Assembly: GCF_900185725.1 (NCBI RefSeq)
Contig: NZ_FYAU01000024.1
Location: 186,001 to 250,000 of the forward strand
Source of the DNA: Stappia sp. TSB10P1A
GTDB lineage: Bacteria > Pseudomonadota > Alphaproteobacteria > Rhizobiales > Stappiaceae
Reading direction: 5' to 3'
Length of the DNA: 64,000 nt
Part shown: in pieces, positions 1 to 8,241 of the stretch
How positions within the stretch are numbered: the first letter of the stretch is position 1
How the letters are laid out: the number at the start of each line of letters is the position of its first letter
Notes under the pieces: model-generated
Database searches by the model: none
Told to the model about the DNA's origin: nothing
The model's input: only the letters and a program-made list of their open reading frames with translations
Made by a program: the position numbers and the translations under genes

Positions 1-972
1 GGGCATCCCGAGGTTTCCCGCCAATGCGTTCCTGTAGATCGCTGCGGCGGTCGTGTTGTCCTGGATGGCCATTCCGGTGGAATCGAAGATGGTCACCTCC
101 GCATCGCTTTCCCGGCCCGGCTTCCTCCCCAGCAAGATCTCCCCGATCTCGGCATGGATGTCGGATCGGGCAATGATACCCCGGTTCAACGGGTGCCATG
201 TCTCGCCCTTCTCGACGCATTGCGACAGGGAATCGACAACCACCTTGGCATCCCGGAAAATCTCCGGATCCAGTTCCTGCTTGCCGCGCTGATCGGTTCC
301 GATCGCAATGATATGCGTGCCGGGCCTGACCCAGTCGGCTTCGACCACCGGCCCGCTCCCGCGGGTCGTGGTGATCAGGATGTCGGCCTTCTCGACGGCG
401 TCGCGAGCGGATTGCTCCGGCATCACCGGGATGCCGAACTCCCGTTCGATATCCGCCTTGAAGGCGGCCAGCGCGTCCGGGCTGCGATTCGCGGCATGGA
501 CCGCCTCGATCTTCATGACTTCGCTGATCGCCCGGATCTGCATCCGCGCCTGGTTGCCCGTCCCGATCGAGGCGAGGCGGCGGGCATCCTTCCGCGCAAG
601 CAGCTTGACCGAAACCGCCCCCGCCGCCCCGGTCCTGAGACCGGTGATCAAGCTGCCGTCCATGATGCAGATCAGCGCACAGCTTCTGGCATCGAACAGC
701 AGGATCGTGCCCATGCCGTTGGGCACGCCGTAGAGGGCGGGATTTTCGGTGAACCCGCCCGACGAGGCCTTCATCGAGATCAGTTTGCCGGCCTTGTGAT
801 AGCCGATCTTGAAGTCGATCTCGCCGTGGGGCGGCAGGTGTATGCCCGTGTAGCCTGGTTGCTCCACCAGACCGCTGTTGAAGGCCCTGTAGGCCTCCTC
901 AACTGCGTCAATGACATCCTTTGTGGAAATCAGCCTTCTGACTTCATCTTTCTTCAGAAGAAGCGTTTTCAT
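1..972 (-). CDS. Ornithine cyclodeaminase / mu-crystallin family protein (3' end cut by window)
   Basis: The 324 visible codons match the NAD(P)-dependent ornithine cyclodeaminase / mu-crystallin family, usually about 320-340 residues, so only a few C-terminal residues are missing. The lysine of SMKAS (K68), the arginine of ITGLRTGA (R113), the dinucleotide-binding IGTGNQA (136-142) and a late [10 protein letters not shown] segment are all present. Family members deaminate and cyclise ornithine, act as alanine dehydrogenases or reduce cyclic imino acids; the substrate here cannot be told. It is the last gene seen of a leftward operon with an FAD oxidoreductase and an oligopeptide-type ABC transporter, which suggests catabolism of an imported amino-acid derivative. 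The ATG follows an AAGGTG Shine-Dalgarno. Confidence 0.9.
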   Translation of the reverse strand, partial: MKTLLLKKDEVRRLISTKDVIDAVEEAYRAFNSGLVEQPGYTGIHLPPHGEIDFKIGYHKAGKLISMKASSGGFTENPALYGVPNGMGTILLFDARSCALICIMDGSLITGLRTGAAGAVSVKLLARKDARRLASIGTGNQARMQIRAISEVMKIEAVHAANRSPDALAAFKADIEREFGIPVMPEQSARDAVEKADILITTTRGSGPVVEADWVRPGTHIIAIGTDQRGKQELDPEIFRDAKVVVDSLSQCVEKGETWHPLNRGIIARSDIHAEIGEILLGRKPGRESDAEVTIFDSTGMAIQDNTTAAAIYRNALAGNLGMP

Positions 973-1057
973 TGCAGACACCTTGTTCCGGAGCGCGAGA
1001 ACGGCTGCGCCGGCACTCTGGAGCCGAAGGCGCTCGCATTCTTGAAAGGACGGGCCG

Positions 1058-2371
1058 TTATCGGTGCGCACGCCACATCGCAAGTCGATCCTGCAGGGCG
1101 TAACCGCGGATGATCGCGGGCATGAACCATGGATTGCCCCGGTAGAACGGCACGGCGGCAGGCGGCCGGAAGTCGAAAGCGGTGCGAGCCTCCGCCTCTC
1201 GCCCCAGCAGCCTGTGGGCCGCCCGCATCCCCAGCCAGGGTGCCCAGACGACGCCAGACCCGCAAAACCCGGTGGCGTAGACGACGCCGTCGCGCTCGAA
1301 CAGGCGGGGCAGCATGTCGCGGTTCATCGCCACATTGCCGAACCAGCTATGCGTCAGGCGGACTCCCTCCAGTTCGGGGAAGAGCTCCACCAACCCGGCA
1401 CGCAGGCGCAGCGTCGGCGCAGCCGGGTCGCCGACGCGCGAACTGTCGCGCCCGCCCAGCAGGATACGCCTGCCATCGGGAGAAGGCCGGTAATAAAAGC
1501 CCAGTTGCCTGTTCTCTCCCATCATCATCCGGCGCGGCATCAAATGCGCCATCACGGCGGGCGGCAGCTCCTCGGTGGCGATCATCCGGCTGCGCACCGG
1601 AACCAGGCGCCGTCGCAGGTAGGGCGCCGCTCCGTCCGTATAGCCGTTGGTGCAGACAAGAACCTGCCCCGCCTCGACGGTCCCGGCTGCGGTTGCGATG
1701 CGGAACACCCGGCCGTCCCGCTCCATCGCCGTCACCGGCGTGTGCGCATGAACGACCACGCCCGCAGCCAGCGCGATGCGCAGGAGTTCGGCATGAAACT
1801 TGGCCGGGTGAAGGCCGCCGATATCCATGCGGACCGTGCCCCCGCGATAGAACCCGGTACCGATGTAGTCCCGCTGGTCCGCATACGGCACGGCATAGGA
1901 TTCGATACCTAGCCTTTTCGCCAGCGCCTCGGCACCGCGGGCCATCTCGTCGTACTGGTCAAACCCCAGCGCGCCCTTGAACAGACCGGTCAGCGCGAAA
2001 TCGCAGTCAAGCCCTTCGGTGCGGATGAAGTCGTAGAAAAACGCTCGGGCGGTCTTGCCCTCTGCCTCGATGGCGAGCGCGGTCTGCTCGCCAAAATGCC
2101 GGACAAGCGTCGCAAATCCCGGGCGGATCGAGCCGCTGGTGATCCCGCCATTGCGCGACGAGGCGCCCTCGCCCGGGTTCAGCGCGTCGAAGACCGCGAC
2201 CGAGCGTCCTGCTCGCGCCAGGGGGAGTGCGGCGGCCAGCCCGGTATAGCCCGCGCCGACAATCACCACATCCTGACGTGTGTGCAGCGGCTGGCGGGGC
2301 AAGGGTTGGACGGGGGCGGCCTCCCACCAATAGGGGGTGGATTTTTCGGCCAGTTTGGAGTGATTGCGCAT
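1058..2371 (-). CDS. FAD-dependent amino acid/amine oxidoreductase (DAO family)
   Basis: This 437-residue flavoprotein has an N-terminal Rossmann FAD site, VIVGAGYTG near residue 36-44, then the acidic AVFDA that binds the ribose. A C-terminal [14 protein letters not shown] segment is the second flavin contact. The pattern fits DadA/PuuB-type oxidases and dehydrogenases that oxidise a C-N bond of amino acids, N-substituted amino acids or gamma-glutamyl amines. The frame is open further upstream, but the ATG at 2371 has GAAGAGG before it and lies 10 nt after the permease stop, so I chose it; an ATG at 2395 would overlap the permease. Oxidation here followed by the neighbouring cyclodeaminase-family enzyme would be a sensible two-step route, but this is inference. 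Confidence 0.9.
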   Translation of the reverse strand: MRNHSKLAEKSTPYWWEAAPVQPLPRQPLHTRQDVVIVGAGYTGLAAALPLARAGRSVAVFDALNPGEGASSRNGGITSGSIRPGFATLVRHFGEQTALAIEAEGKTARAFFYDFIRTEGLDCDFALTGLFKGALGFDQYDEMARGAEALAKRLGIESYAVPYADQRDYIGTGFYRGGTVRMDIGGLHPAKFHAELLRIALAAGVVVHAHTPVTAMERDGRVFRIATAAGTVEAGQVLVCTNGYTDGAAPYLRRRLVPVRSRMIATEELPPAVMAHLMPRRMMMGENRQLGFYYRPSPDGRRILLGGRDSSRVGDPAAPTLRLRAGLVELFPELEGVRLTHSWFGNVAMNRDMLPRLFERDGVVYATGFCGSGVVWAPWLGMRAAHRLLGREAEARTAFDFRPPAAVPFYRGNPWFMPAIIRGYALQDRLAMWRAHR

Positions 2372-2381
2372 CGGCGCCTCT

Positions 2382-3260
2382 TCAGATGGTGTCATGGCGC
2401 ACATCGAGGGCGTCCCGCAGCCCGTCGCCGATGAAGTTGAAACTGGTAACGGCAATGGTGATCGCGGCACCGGGTATGATGGCGAGCCAGGGCGCACTGC
2501 CGAGATATTGCTGCGCACCGTTCAGCATGTTGCCCCAGCTCGGCAGCGGCGGCTGGATTCCGAAGCCGAGGAAGCTGACATAGGCTTCGAGCAGGATTGC
2601 CCGGGCCACGGTGAGCGTGGCGGCGACGATGATCGGCCCCATGGCGTTCGGAAGGATCTCGCGGAACATGATATGGGCCCGGCCCAGACCCAGCATCCGC
2701 CCCGCGAGGACGAACTCGCGCTCCTTGAGCGACCGCACCTCGGCCTCGACGATGCGGGCAACCTCCATCCAGCTTGTCACGGCAATGATAACCGTGATCA
2801 TGACCGGGCTGGGCTTCAAGGCGGCCGCGAGCGCCAGCAGCAGGAAGATCGACGGATAGGACAGGAAACCGTCCACCGTGCGCATCAGCACCGCGTTGAT
2901 CCAACCGCCCTGGTACCCTGCAATCACGCCAACCACCGTGCCGACCACGATCGAGAGCAGCATGGCCGTGAACCCGACGAGCAGCGAGATCCGCCCCGCC
3001 ATCAGCAGCCTGGCCGCGACGTCTCGGCCAAGAGGATCGGTGCCCAGATAATGGCCGCCGGACAGGGGCGGAGCGAAACGCGCCCGCAGGTCGATGGAGA
3101 GCGAGTCATAGGGCAGGAGAGAGGGGCCGACGATGCAGGCAAGCGTCAGCAAGGTGATCATCGACAGCCCCAGCAGCGCCAGCCGATGCTCCATGAACCG
3201 GCGCATGACGCGGCTTTGCCACCAGCGGCTTGGCGTGTGAACAGCGGAAAACGTAGTCAT
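2382..3260 (-). CDS. Oligopeptide-type ABC transporter permease (DppC/OppC-like)
   Basis: The 292-residue inner-membrane protein has the DppC/OppC layout. There is one N-terminal helix (LALLGLSMITLLTLACIVG), a periplasmic segment with GTDPLGRD, then further helices and the cytoplasmic EAA loop with the RMLGLGRAHIMF stretch that docks on the ATPase. It pairs with the DppB-like permease 31 nt upstream to form the channel. The reading frame is open 96 nt further, overlapping the previous gene, but MTTFSAVH at 3260 gives the usual N-terminus. The gene is followed directly by the FAD oxidoreductase, which ties import to catabolism. Confidence 0.93.
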   Translation of the reverse strand: MTTFSAVHTPSRWWQSRVMRRFMEHRLALLGLSMITLLTLACIVGPSLLPYDSLSIDLRARFAPPLSGGHYLGTDPLGRDVAARLLMAGRISLLVGFTAMLLSIVVGTVVGVIAGYQGGWINAVLMRTVDGFLSYPSIFLLLALAAALKPSPVMITVIIAVTSWMEVARIVEAEVRSLKEREFVLAGRMLGLGRAHIMFREILPNAMGPIIVAATLTVARAILLEAYVSFLGFGIQPPLPSWGNMLNGAQQYLGSAPWLAIIPGAAITIAVTSFNFIGDGLRDALDVRHDTI

Positions 3261-3291
3261 TTCGCGATCATCCCGTTCCTGTGGACCTGGA

Positions 3292-4242
3292 TCAGGCCAG
3301 ACGAATGCGCGGATCGACCAGCGCGACGACGATATCGGCGATGAGATTGCCGGCAATGGTGAGAATGGCCGAGAAGATCAGCAGACCCATCACGACCGGA
3401 TAGTCGCTATAGCCAAGGCTATCGAGGAACAGCCGTCCCATTCCCGGCCAGGTGAAGACGGTTTCCGTCACCAGCGCCCCGGTCAGGAGCGAAGGAAGCT
3501 GCACTCCGGCCAGGGTGATCATGGGCAGCAGGGCGTTGCCGACGACATGTTTCAGGATGACCCGGCGCTCGCCGACGCCCTTGGCCCGGGCGGTCTTCAC
3601 GAACTCCTGGCTGATGGCATCGAGCGTCGCTGCACGCATGAAACGGCTCCAGATCGCAATGTGGACGAGCGCGAGAACCGTCGAAGGCATGATGAGGTGG
3701 TGCAGGTAGTTCAGGACCGAGCCGTCGCCGATCGTATACATGTTGCCCGCAGGCAGCCATCCGAGCTTCAGTGAGAACACATAGATTCCGATCAGCCCGA
3801 ACCAGAAGGTCGGGATCGAGAGGGCGATCATCGCACCGACGGTCGCCAGATAATCAAAAGTAGAGTAGCGATGCGTGGCGCCGCGTATGCCGATCCACGT
3901 GCCGACGGCGACGGCGATCACCGTCGAGGATCCCATCAGCAGCAAGGTCGCGAAGACATGCCGGCCGATCACGTCCAGCACCGGGCTGCCGTCGCGAAAC
4001 GATGTCCCCCAGTCGCCTTGCACAAGCCGCCAGATCCAGTCGAGATACTGGACCCAGAGCGGGCGGTTCAGCCCAAGCTGCTCGGCCAGCCGGTTCATGT
4101 CCTCCTGGGTCATGCCGGGGTCGAGGGCATATTGCGCCATTGGCCCGCCGGGAATGAGGTTCAGCACGACAAAACCGACGATCGACACGATCACCAGCAG
4201 CATCACGCTCTGCATCAGGCGTTTGAGCAGAAAAGCGGGCAT
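3292..4242 (-). CDS. Oligopeptide-type ABC transporter permease (DppB/OppB-like)
   Basis: This 316-residue protein shows the DppB/OppB signature: an N-terminal helix starting FLLKRLMQSVMLLVIVSIVG, then NLIPGGP, a periplasmic domain, and five more helices. The EAA loop is in the FVKTARAKGVGERRVILKH region. It forms a heterodimer with the DppC-like protein encoded next. The start ATG has GAAGGGAGG 6-14 nt before it. It lies 80 nt after the binding-protein gene, and that gap holds a strong hairpin (4279-4314), consistent with binding protein being made in excess over permeases. Confidence 0.93.
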   Translation of the reverse strand: MPAFLLKRLMQSVMLLVIVSIVGFVVLNLIPGGPMAQYALDPGMTQEDMNRLAEQLGLNRPLWVQYLDWIWRLVQGDWGTSFRDGSPVLDVIGRHVFATLLLMGSSTVIAVAVGTWIGIRGATHRYSTFDYLATVGAMIALSIPTFWFGLIGIYVFSLKLGWLPAGNMYTIGDGSVLNYLHHLIMPSTVLALVHIAIWSRFMRAATLDAISQEFVKTARAKGVGERRVILKHVVGNALLPMITLAGVQLPSLLTGALVTETVFTWPGMGRLFLDSLGYSDYPVVMGLLIFSAILTIAGNLIADIVVALVDPRIRLA

Positions 4243-4278
4243 GGCCCCCTCCCTTCAAGACAGGCGCCTCACGGCATG

Positions 4279-4314
4279 TCCGCCGCCCGCAACGACCTCA
4301 TCGCGGGCGGCGGA
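4279..4314 (-). repeat. Intercistronic stem-loop between binding-protein and permease genes
   Basis: A 12-bp perfect stem (4279-4290 with 4303-4314, core CCGCCGCCCGC) encloses a 12-nt loop just after the binding-protein stop codon. No U-tract follows on the transcribed strand, so it is more likely an mRNA-stabilising or partial-termination structure than a full terminator. Such hairpins downstream of binding-protein genes are known to raise their expression relative to the permeases. Confidence 0.65.
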
Positions 4315-4322
4315 AAGTGCAT

Positions 4323-5990
4323 TCAGGCTCGGAACCAGCCTGCCGCATGCCAGGATTCCGTGCGCGTGTTGCCATTGGGCACGTAGCCTTCGATGCCCTC
4401 CTTGTGTCCGTAGACCAGGGTGTTGGCGAACAGCGGCAGGAAGGGCAGGTCCCGGCGAATGAGTTCCTGCACCCGGAAATAGATCTTCCTGCGCGCTTCG
4501 GGATCGAAGGTGCGGCTGCCCTCCTCGAGCAGGGCGTCGACCTCGGCGTCGGAATACTGCGCGTTGTTCGATCCGCTGCCACCCTTGGCGACGATGGCCT
4601 TGGTATGGAACCGGTTGGTCACGTCGGGATCGGCACCGATCAGATAGGTGATGCCCACCATGGCGGTGTCGAATTGCGACTGAGACCAGAAGTCTCCCCA
4701 CATCACCGCCGAAGGAAGGTTCTCGATCGTCATTTCCACGCCGATCTCGGCAAAGGTCTGCTGGATGAACTGCTGCGCCTGCTCCCGCAGATGGGCCCCC
4801 GAGGTGGTGGAATTCTTGAACGACAGCCGCACGCCGTCCTTGACGCGGATGCCGTCCGCCCCCGGAACCCAGCCGGCCTCGTCCAGAAGCTGACGCGCGC
4901 GGTCGAGATTGAACTCGTGCTTGGGAAGGTCCGGATTGTGATAGTAGGACTGCAGCGGCATGAAGGTCTCGGTCATGCCCGGAACACCGTAGTTCAGCCC
5001 ATCGATGATCGCGTGGCGGTCGATCGCAAGATAGAGGGCCTCGCGAACGGCCCGGTCCTTGAACTGCGGACGCTCAAGATTGAGATAGATCGATTCCACC
5101 GACCCTTTGGGGACCAGCGTCACGACGCGGCCGGGAAGGTTGCGGGCCTCCTCGTAATTGTCCGGGGTGATGTAGGCTTGGCCGACCAGATCGATGTCGC
5201 CGCTGCGGAACTGGGTGTACAGCACGGTCATGTCCGGGATGTACTTGAAGATCAACTGCTCGATGTAGGGCCCCTCGCCGAAATAGTCGGGATTCGCGAC
5301 AAGCTCCAGATGATCGCCGGCAATGCGCTTGCCCCATTTGAATGCGCCGGTGCCGATGGGCGCCTGGTTGAAGGCGGCCGTATTGGGATCCGCCTCCTTC
5401 TCCAGAATGTGCCTGGGCACGATGAAGGTCTCGGTCAGGAACGACAGATAGGGAGCGAATGCCCGTTCCATCCGCCACGTGATCTCGGTCGGCGACACCA
5501 CGGCGATATCGCGGAGCAGCGCATGGCCGGTGGTGCGCCAGGCGCGGAAATCGGGCTTGGTGATGAGCTCGAGGGTGAATTTCACGTCTTCGGCGGTGAA
5601 GGCTTCGCCGTCATGCCAGCGGACGTCGTCACGCAGGCGGATACGCCAGCTCAATCCGTCTTCCGAGATCCCGCCATTGGCCTGGGTCGGCACCTCCGCC
5701 GCCAGATTGGGCACGATGACACCCTGCGGATCAATGCGGAACAAGGCATCGAACATCGAGAAGTGCACGCCGTCGTCCACCTCGATATGCGCCATCAGCG
5801 GATTGAACACCGTCGGCTCCTGCGAGATGCCGACGATGATCCGGCCGGTCGGGGCAGCCGGCGGGGTCTGGGCAAAGGCGGGCCTGCCCAGGAGATGGGG
5901 CGCAAAAAGCCCCGCCGCGCCACCTGCCGCAAACAGGCGAAGGGCGGCGCGCCGTGAATAGCCGGACTTGAGGAATTCGTTCTTGGTCAT
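4323..5990 (-). CDS. ABC transporter substrate-binding protein, family 5 (Tat-like signal)
   Basis: The 555-residue protein belongs to the peptide/nickel/opine binding proteins (SBP_bac_5). The N-terminus has a twin-arginine motif, SRRAALRLF (residues 12-20), a hydrophobic stretch and an AFA-Q cleavage site near residue 39, implying folded export to the periplasm. Body motifs typical of the family include DGLSWRIRLRDDVRWHDGEAF and the YDTAMVGI-like ligand-pocket segment. It would deliver substrate to the DppB/DppC pair. The substrate is unknown; the oxidoreductase and cyclodeaminase-family genes in the operon point to an amino-acid-derived compound rather than general peptides. Confidence 0.93.
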   Translation of the reverse strand: MTKNEFLKSGYSRRAALRLFAAGGAAGLFAPHLLGRPAFAQTPPAAPTGRIIVGISQEPTVFNPLMAHIEVDDGVHFSMFDALFRIDPQGVIVPNLAAEVPTQANGGISEDGLSWRIRLRDDVRWHDGEAFTAEDVKFTLELITKPDFRAWRTTGHALLRDIAVVSPTEITWRMERAFAPYLSFLTETFIVPRHILEKEADPNTAAFNQAPIGTGAFKWGKRIAGDHLELVANPDYFGEGPYIEQLIFKYIPDMTVLYTQFRSGDIDLVGQAYITPDNYEEARNLPGRVVTLVPKGSVESIYLNLERPQFKDRAVREALYLAIDRHAIIDGLNYGVPGMTETFMPLQSYYHNPDLPKHEFNLDRARQLLDEAGWVPGADGIRVKDGVRLSFKNSTTSGAHLREQAQQFIQQTFAEIGVEMTIENLPSAVMWGDFWSQSQFDTAMVGITYLIGADPDVTNRFHTKAIVAKGGSGSNNAQYSDAEVDALLEEGSRTFDPEARRKIYFRVQELIRRDLPFLPLFANTLVYGHKEGIEGYVPNGNTRTESWHAAGWFRA

Positions 5991-6026
5991 GTGGCACCCT
6001 CTCTTTTTGACGGTTGGTCCTTGCGA

Positions 6027-7691
6027 TTAACTCTCGGCCGCTTCCGGTTTCTGCCCTTGCGGGCGCTCGCCCGGAATGGCGGCAACCAGTTCGCGCGTGT
6101 AGTCGGACTGCGGGTTGAGGAAGATCTGGGAGGGGGGCCCCTGCTCCACGATCTCCCCCTTCTGCATCACCGCGATCTCGTCGCAGATCTGGCTGGCGAC
6201 GCGCAGGTCGTGGGTGATGAAGATCATCGAGACCCCGGTCTCGCGCTGGACCCGGTCCAGCAGTTGCAGGATCTGCGCCTGGATCGACACATCGAGCGCC
6301 GAGACAGCTTCATCCGCGATCAACAGCTTCGGTTTGAACATCAGCGCCCGCGCGATGCCGATGCGCTGCCGCTGGCCGCCCGAGAACTCGTGCGGGTAGC
6401 GATCGAACGCCCCGGCATCGAGCCCGACATGATCGAGAAGCGCCCGCGCCTCTTCCCGTGCCTTGGCATAGGCCATGCCATGCGCCAGCGGTCCGACCGT
6501 CAGGATGCGGCCGATCGTTGTGCGGGGATTGAGCGAGGCAAACGGATCCTGAAAGATCATCTGGATCTTCTGCCGCGAGCTGCGGAACGCGGGTTCCGAC
6601 AGGGGTGCTATATCGACCCCGTCGAACAGGATGCGCCCGCCGTCGCAGTCCATCAGCTTGATCAGCAGCCGGCCCAGGGACGACTTGCCGGAGCCGCTCT
6701 CGCCGACGACACCCAGGGTGCGGCCCGCCGCGACCTCGAAGGAGACACCCTTCACAGCGGGCACAACGCGCAATGTTCGAAACAATGCGCTGCCGCTGCG
6801 ATAGGTCTTGACCAGATTTTCCACCTTCAGGATCGGCCCGGCATCCTTGGCCGGTATCGGCTTGCGGTCCTCGCCGGTCAAATGCGGGACCGCGGCGATC
6901 AGCCGCTTGGTATAGGGGTGCTCCGGCGTCCTCAGAACCTTGCTGGCGCTGCCTTGTTCGACGACCCGTCCCTTCTCCATGACCACGACGCTGTCGGCGA
7001 TCTCTGCGACGACACCGAAATCATGGGTGATGAACATCACGCTCATCCCCTTGCGATGCTGGATGTCGCGGATCAGTTTCAGGATCTGCGCCTGGGTGGT
7101 CACGTCGAGCGCCGTTGTCGGCTCGTCGGCAATCAGCATGGCGGGTTCGAGCGCCAGGGCCATGGCGATCATCACCCGCTGCCGCTGGCCGCCCGACAGC
7201 CGGAACGGATACTGGTGATACATCACTTCCGGATCGGGCAGGCCGACCTCGGTCAGCAGCTCGATGGCACGCTCGCGCCGGGAGGTCGGGGTGCCGACGC
7301 CATGGGCCAGCATCGCCTCGTCGATCTGCGCCCCGACGGTCATCAGCGGGTTCAGCGCCGATAACGGATCCTGAAAGATCATCGACACCACCCGGCCGCG
7401 CAGACTGCGCAAGGCCTCGGGCCCCATACCGACGATCTCTCGTCCGTCCAACTGGATCGACCCGGCGGTGATTCCGATCGCTTTCGGCAGAAGCCCCATG
7501 ATGGTGTTGGCCGTTACCGACTTGCCGGAGCCGGATTCCCCGATGACGCACAGGATCTGACCGCGGGGCAGATCGAAGGAGATGTTCTCGACCGCATGCG
7601 CACGTTCCATGCCCTTCGGCAGGCTGATCGTCAGCCCGCGCACCGACAGCGCCACCTCGGGCGCGGATACGGCGTGGATATGTGCGCTCAT
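6027..7691 (-). CDS. Fused two-domain oligopeptide ABC transporter ATPase (DppD-DppF type)
   Basis: The 554-residue protein carries two complete ABC cassettes in tandem. The first has GESGSGKSV, the Q-loop [10 protein letters not shown], signature LSGGQRQR and Walker [12 protein letters not shown]. The second has [27 protein letters not shown] and [10 protein letters not shown]. In many bacteria these are separate DppD and DppF proteins; the fused form (as in YejF/GsiA) is also common. It is the first gene of the leftward operon. The frame is open 75 nt further upstream, but MSAHIHAV at 7691 is the natural start. The promoter must lie in the 550-bp gap to its right. Confidence 0.93.
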   Translation of the reverse strand: MSAHIHAVSAPEVALSVRGLTISLPKGMERAHAVENISFDLPRGQILCVIGESGSGKSVTANTIMGLLPKAIGITAGSIQLDGREIVGMGPEALRSLRGRVVSMIFQDPLSALNPLMTVGAQIDEAMLAHGVGTPTSRRERAIELLTEVGLPDPEVMYHQYPFRLSGGQRQRVMIAMALALEPAMLIADEPTTALDVTTQAQILKLIRDIQHRKGMSVMFITHDFGVVAEIADSVVVMEKGRVVEQGSASKVLRTPEHPYTKRLIAAVPHLTGEDRKPIPAKDAGPILKVENLVKTYRSGSALFRTLRVVPAVKGVSFEVAAGRTLGVVGESGSGKSSLGRLLIKLMDCDGGRILFDGVDIAPLSEPAFRSSRQKIQMIFQDPFASLNPRTTIGRILTVGPLAHGMAYAKAREEARALLDHVGLDAGAFDRYPHEFSGGQRQRIGIARALMFKPKLLIADEAVSALDVSIQAQILQLLDRVQRETGVSMIFITHDLRVASQICDEIAVMQKGEIVEQGPPSQIFLNPQSDYTRELVAAIPGERPQGQKPEAAES

Positions 7692-8241
7692 CGGCTCGCC
7701 CCGGTTTCTGGCGCAGCGGTGCGGGGCGCGGCAGATCCGCCGGCAATGTCGAAGCTCAAACAGCAATGCGCGGCGAGTGGGCTGATGTCCGTCGCTGCCT
7801 TCTGTTCACGAACCGTGCACATGTCGTTGGATCCCCCTCCGGCGTGGACCAGGAAACCCAGCCCACGCCACCGCTTCAGTAAGTCTGACCTGTCGCGAGC
7901 AGGAGAATTGCCGAAACCCGATGATCCGACAGCACGATCAACTGTTGTTCCGAACAGGACAGGCATTTAATTCTGCGCCTGGCGCGACCGGCTGCTCAGT
8001 TTTTGTCCAGGGGCATTGCGTAAGAAGAACTGATTGCAGCGCAGCGCAGGGCCGGACAGCTCGTTCCTTTCCCAGGAACTGCGGCACTTCGGGTGCGACG
8101 CCGAGAGGGCAGAAAGCCCACGACACGACAGCGCCGGCTCATCTCCCGGCGCCTCGGCCCAGCGCGATCTGTCGCAGCATCCGGCAGACCTGGAACCCCG
8201 GCCACGACCTCATGCCGGACGGGCCTTCGCCAGAACGCCGC
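7692..8241 (-). other. Intergenic region upstream of the ABC/catabolic operon
   Basis: These 550 bases separate two leftward genes and hold no convincing gene. Short open frames exist on both strands but lack ribosome-binding sites and recognisable sequence. The region should contain the promoter for the operon starting at 7691. The only structured element I see is the short dyad at 7946-7956. Confidence 0.5.
7946..7956. promoter_or_regulatory. Short perfect dyad, possible operator
   Basis: TGTTC-C-GAACA is an 11-base perfect palindrome, flanked on both sides by a less exact CTGT/ACAG extension. It lies 255 bases upstream of the ABC ATPase start, a reasonable place for a regulator of that operon. 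No regulator gene is visible in the cluster, so this stays weak. Confidence 0.25.
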
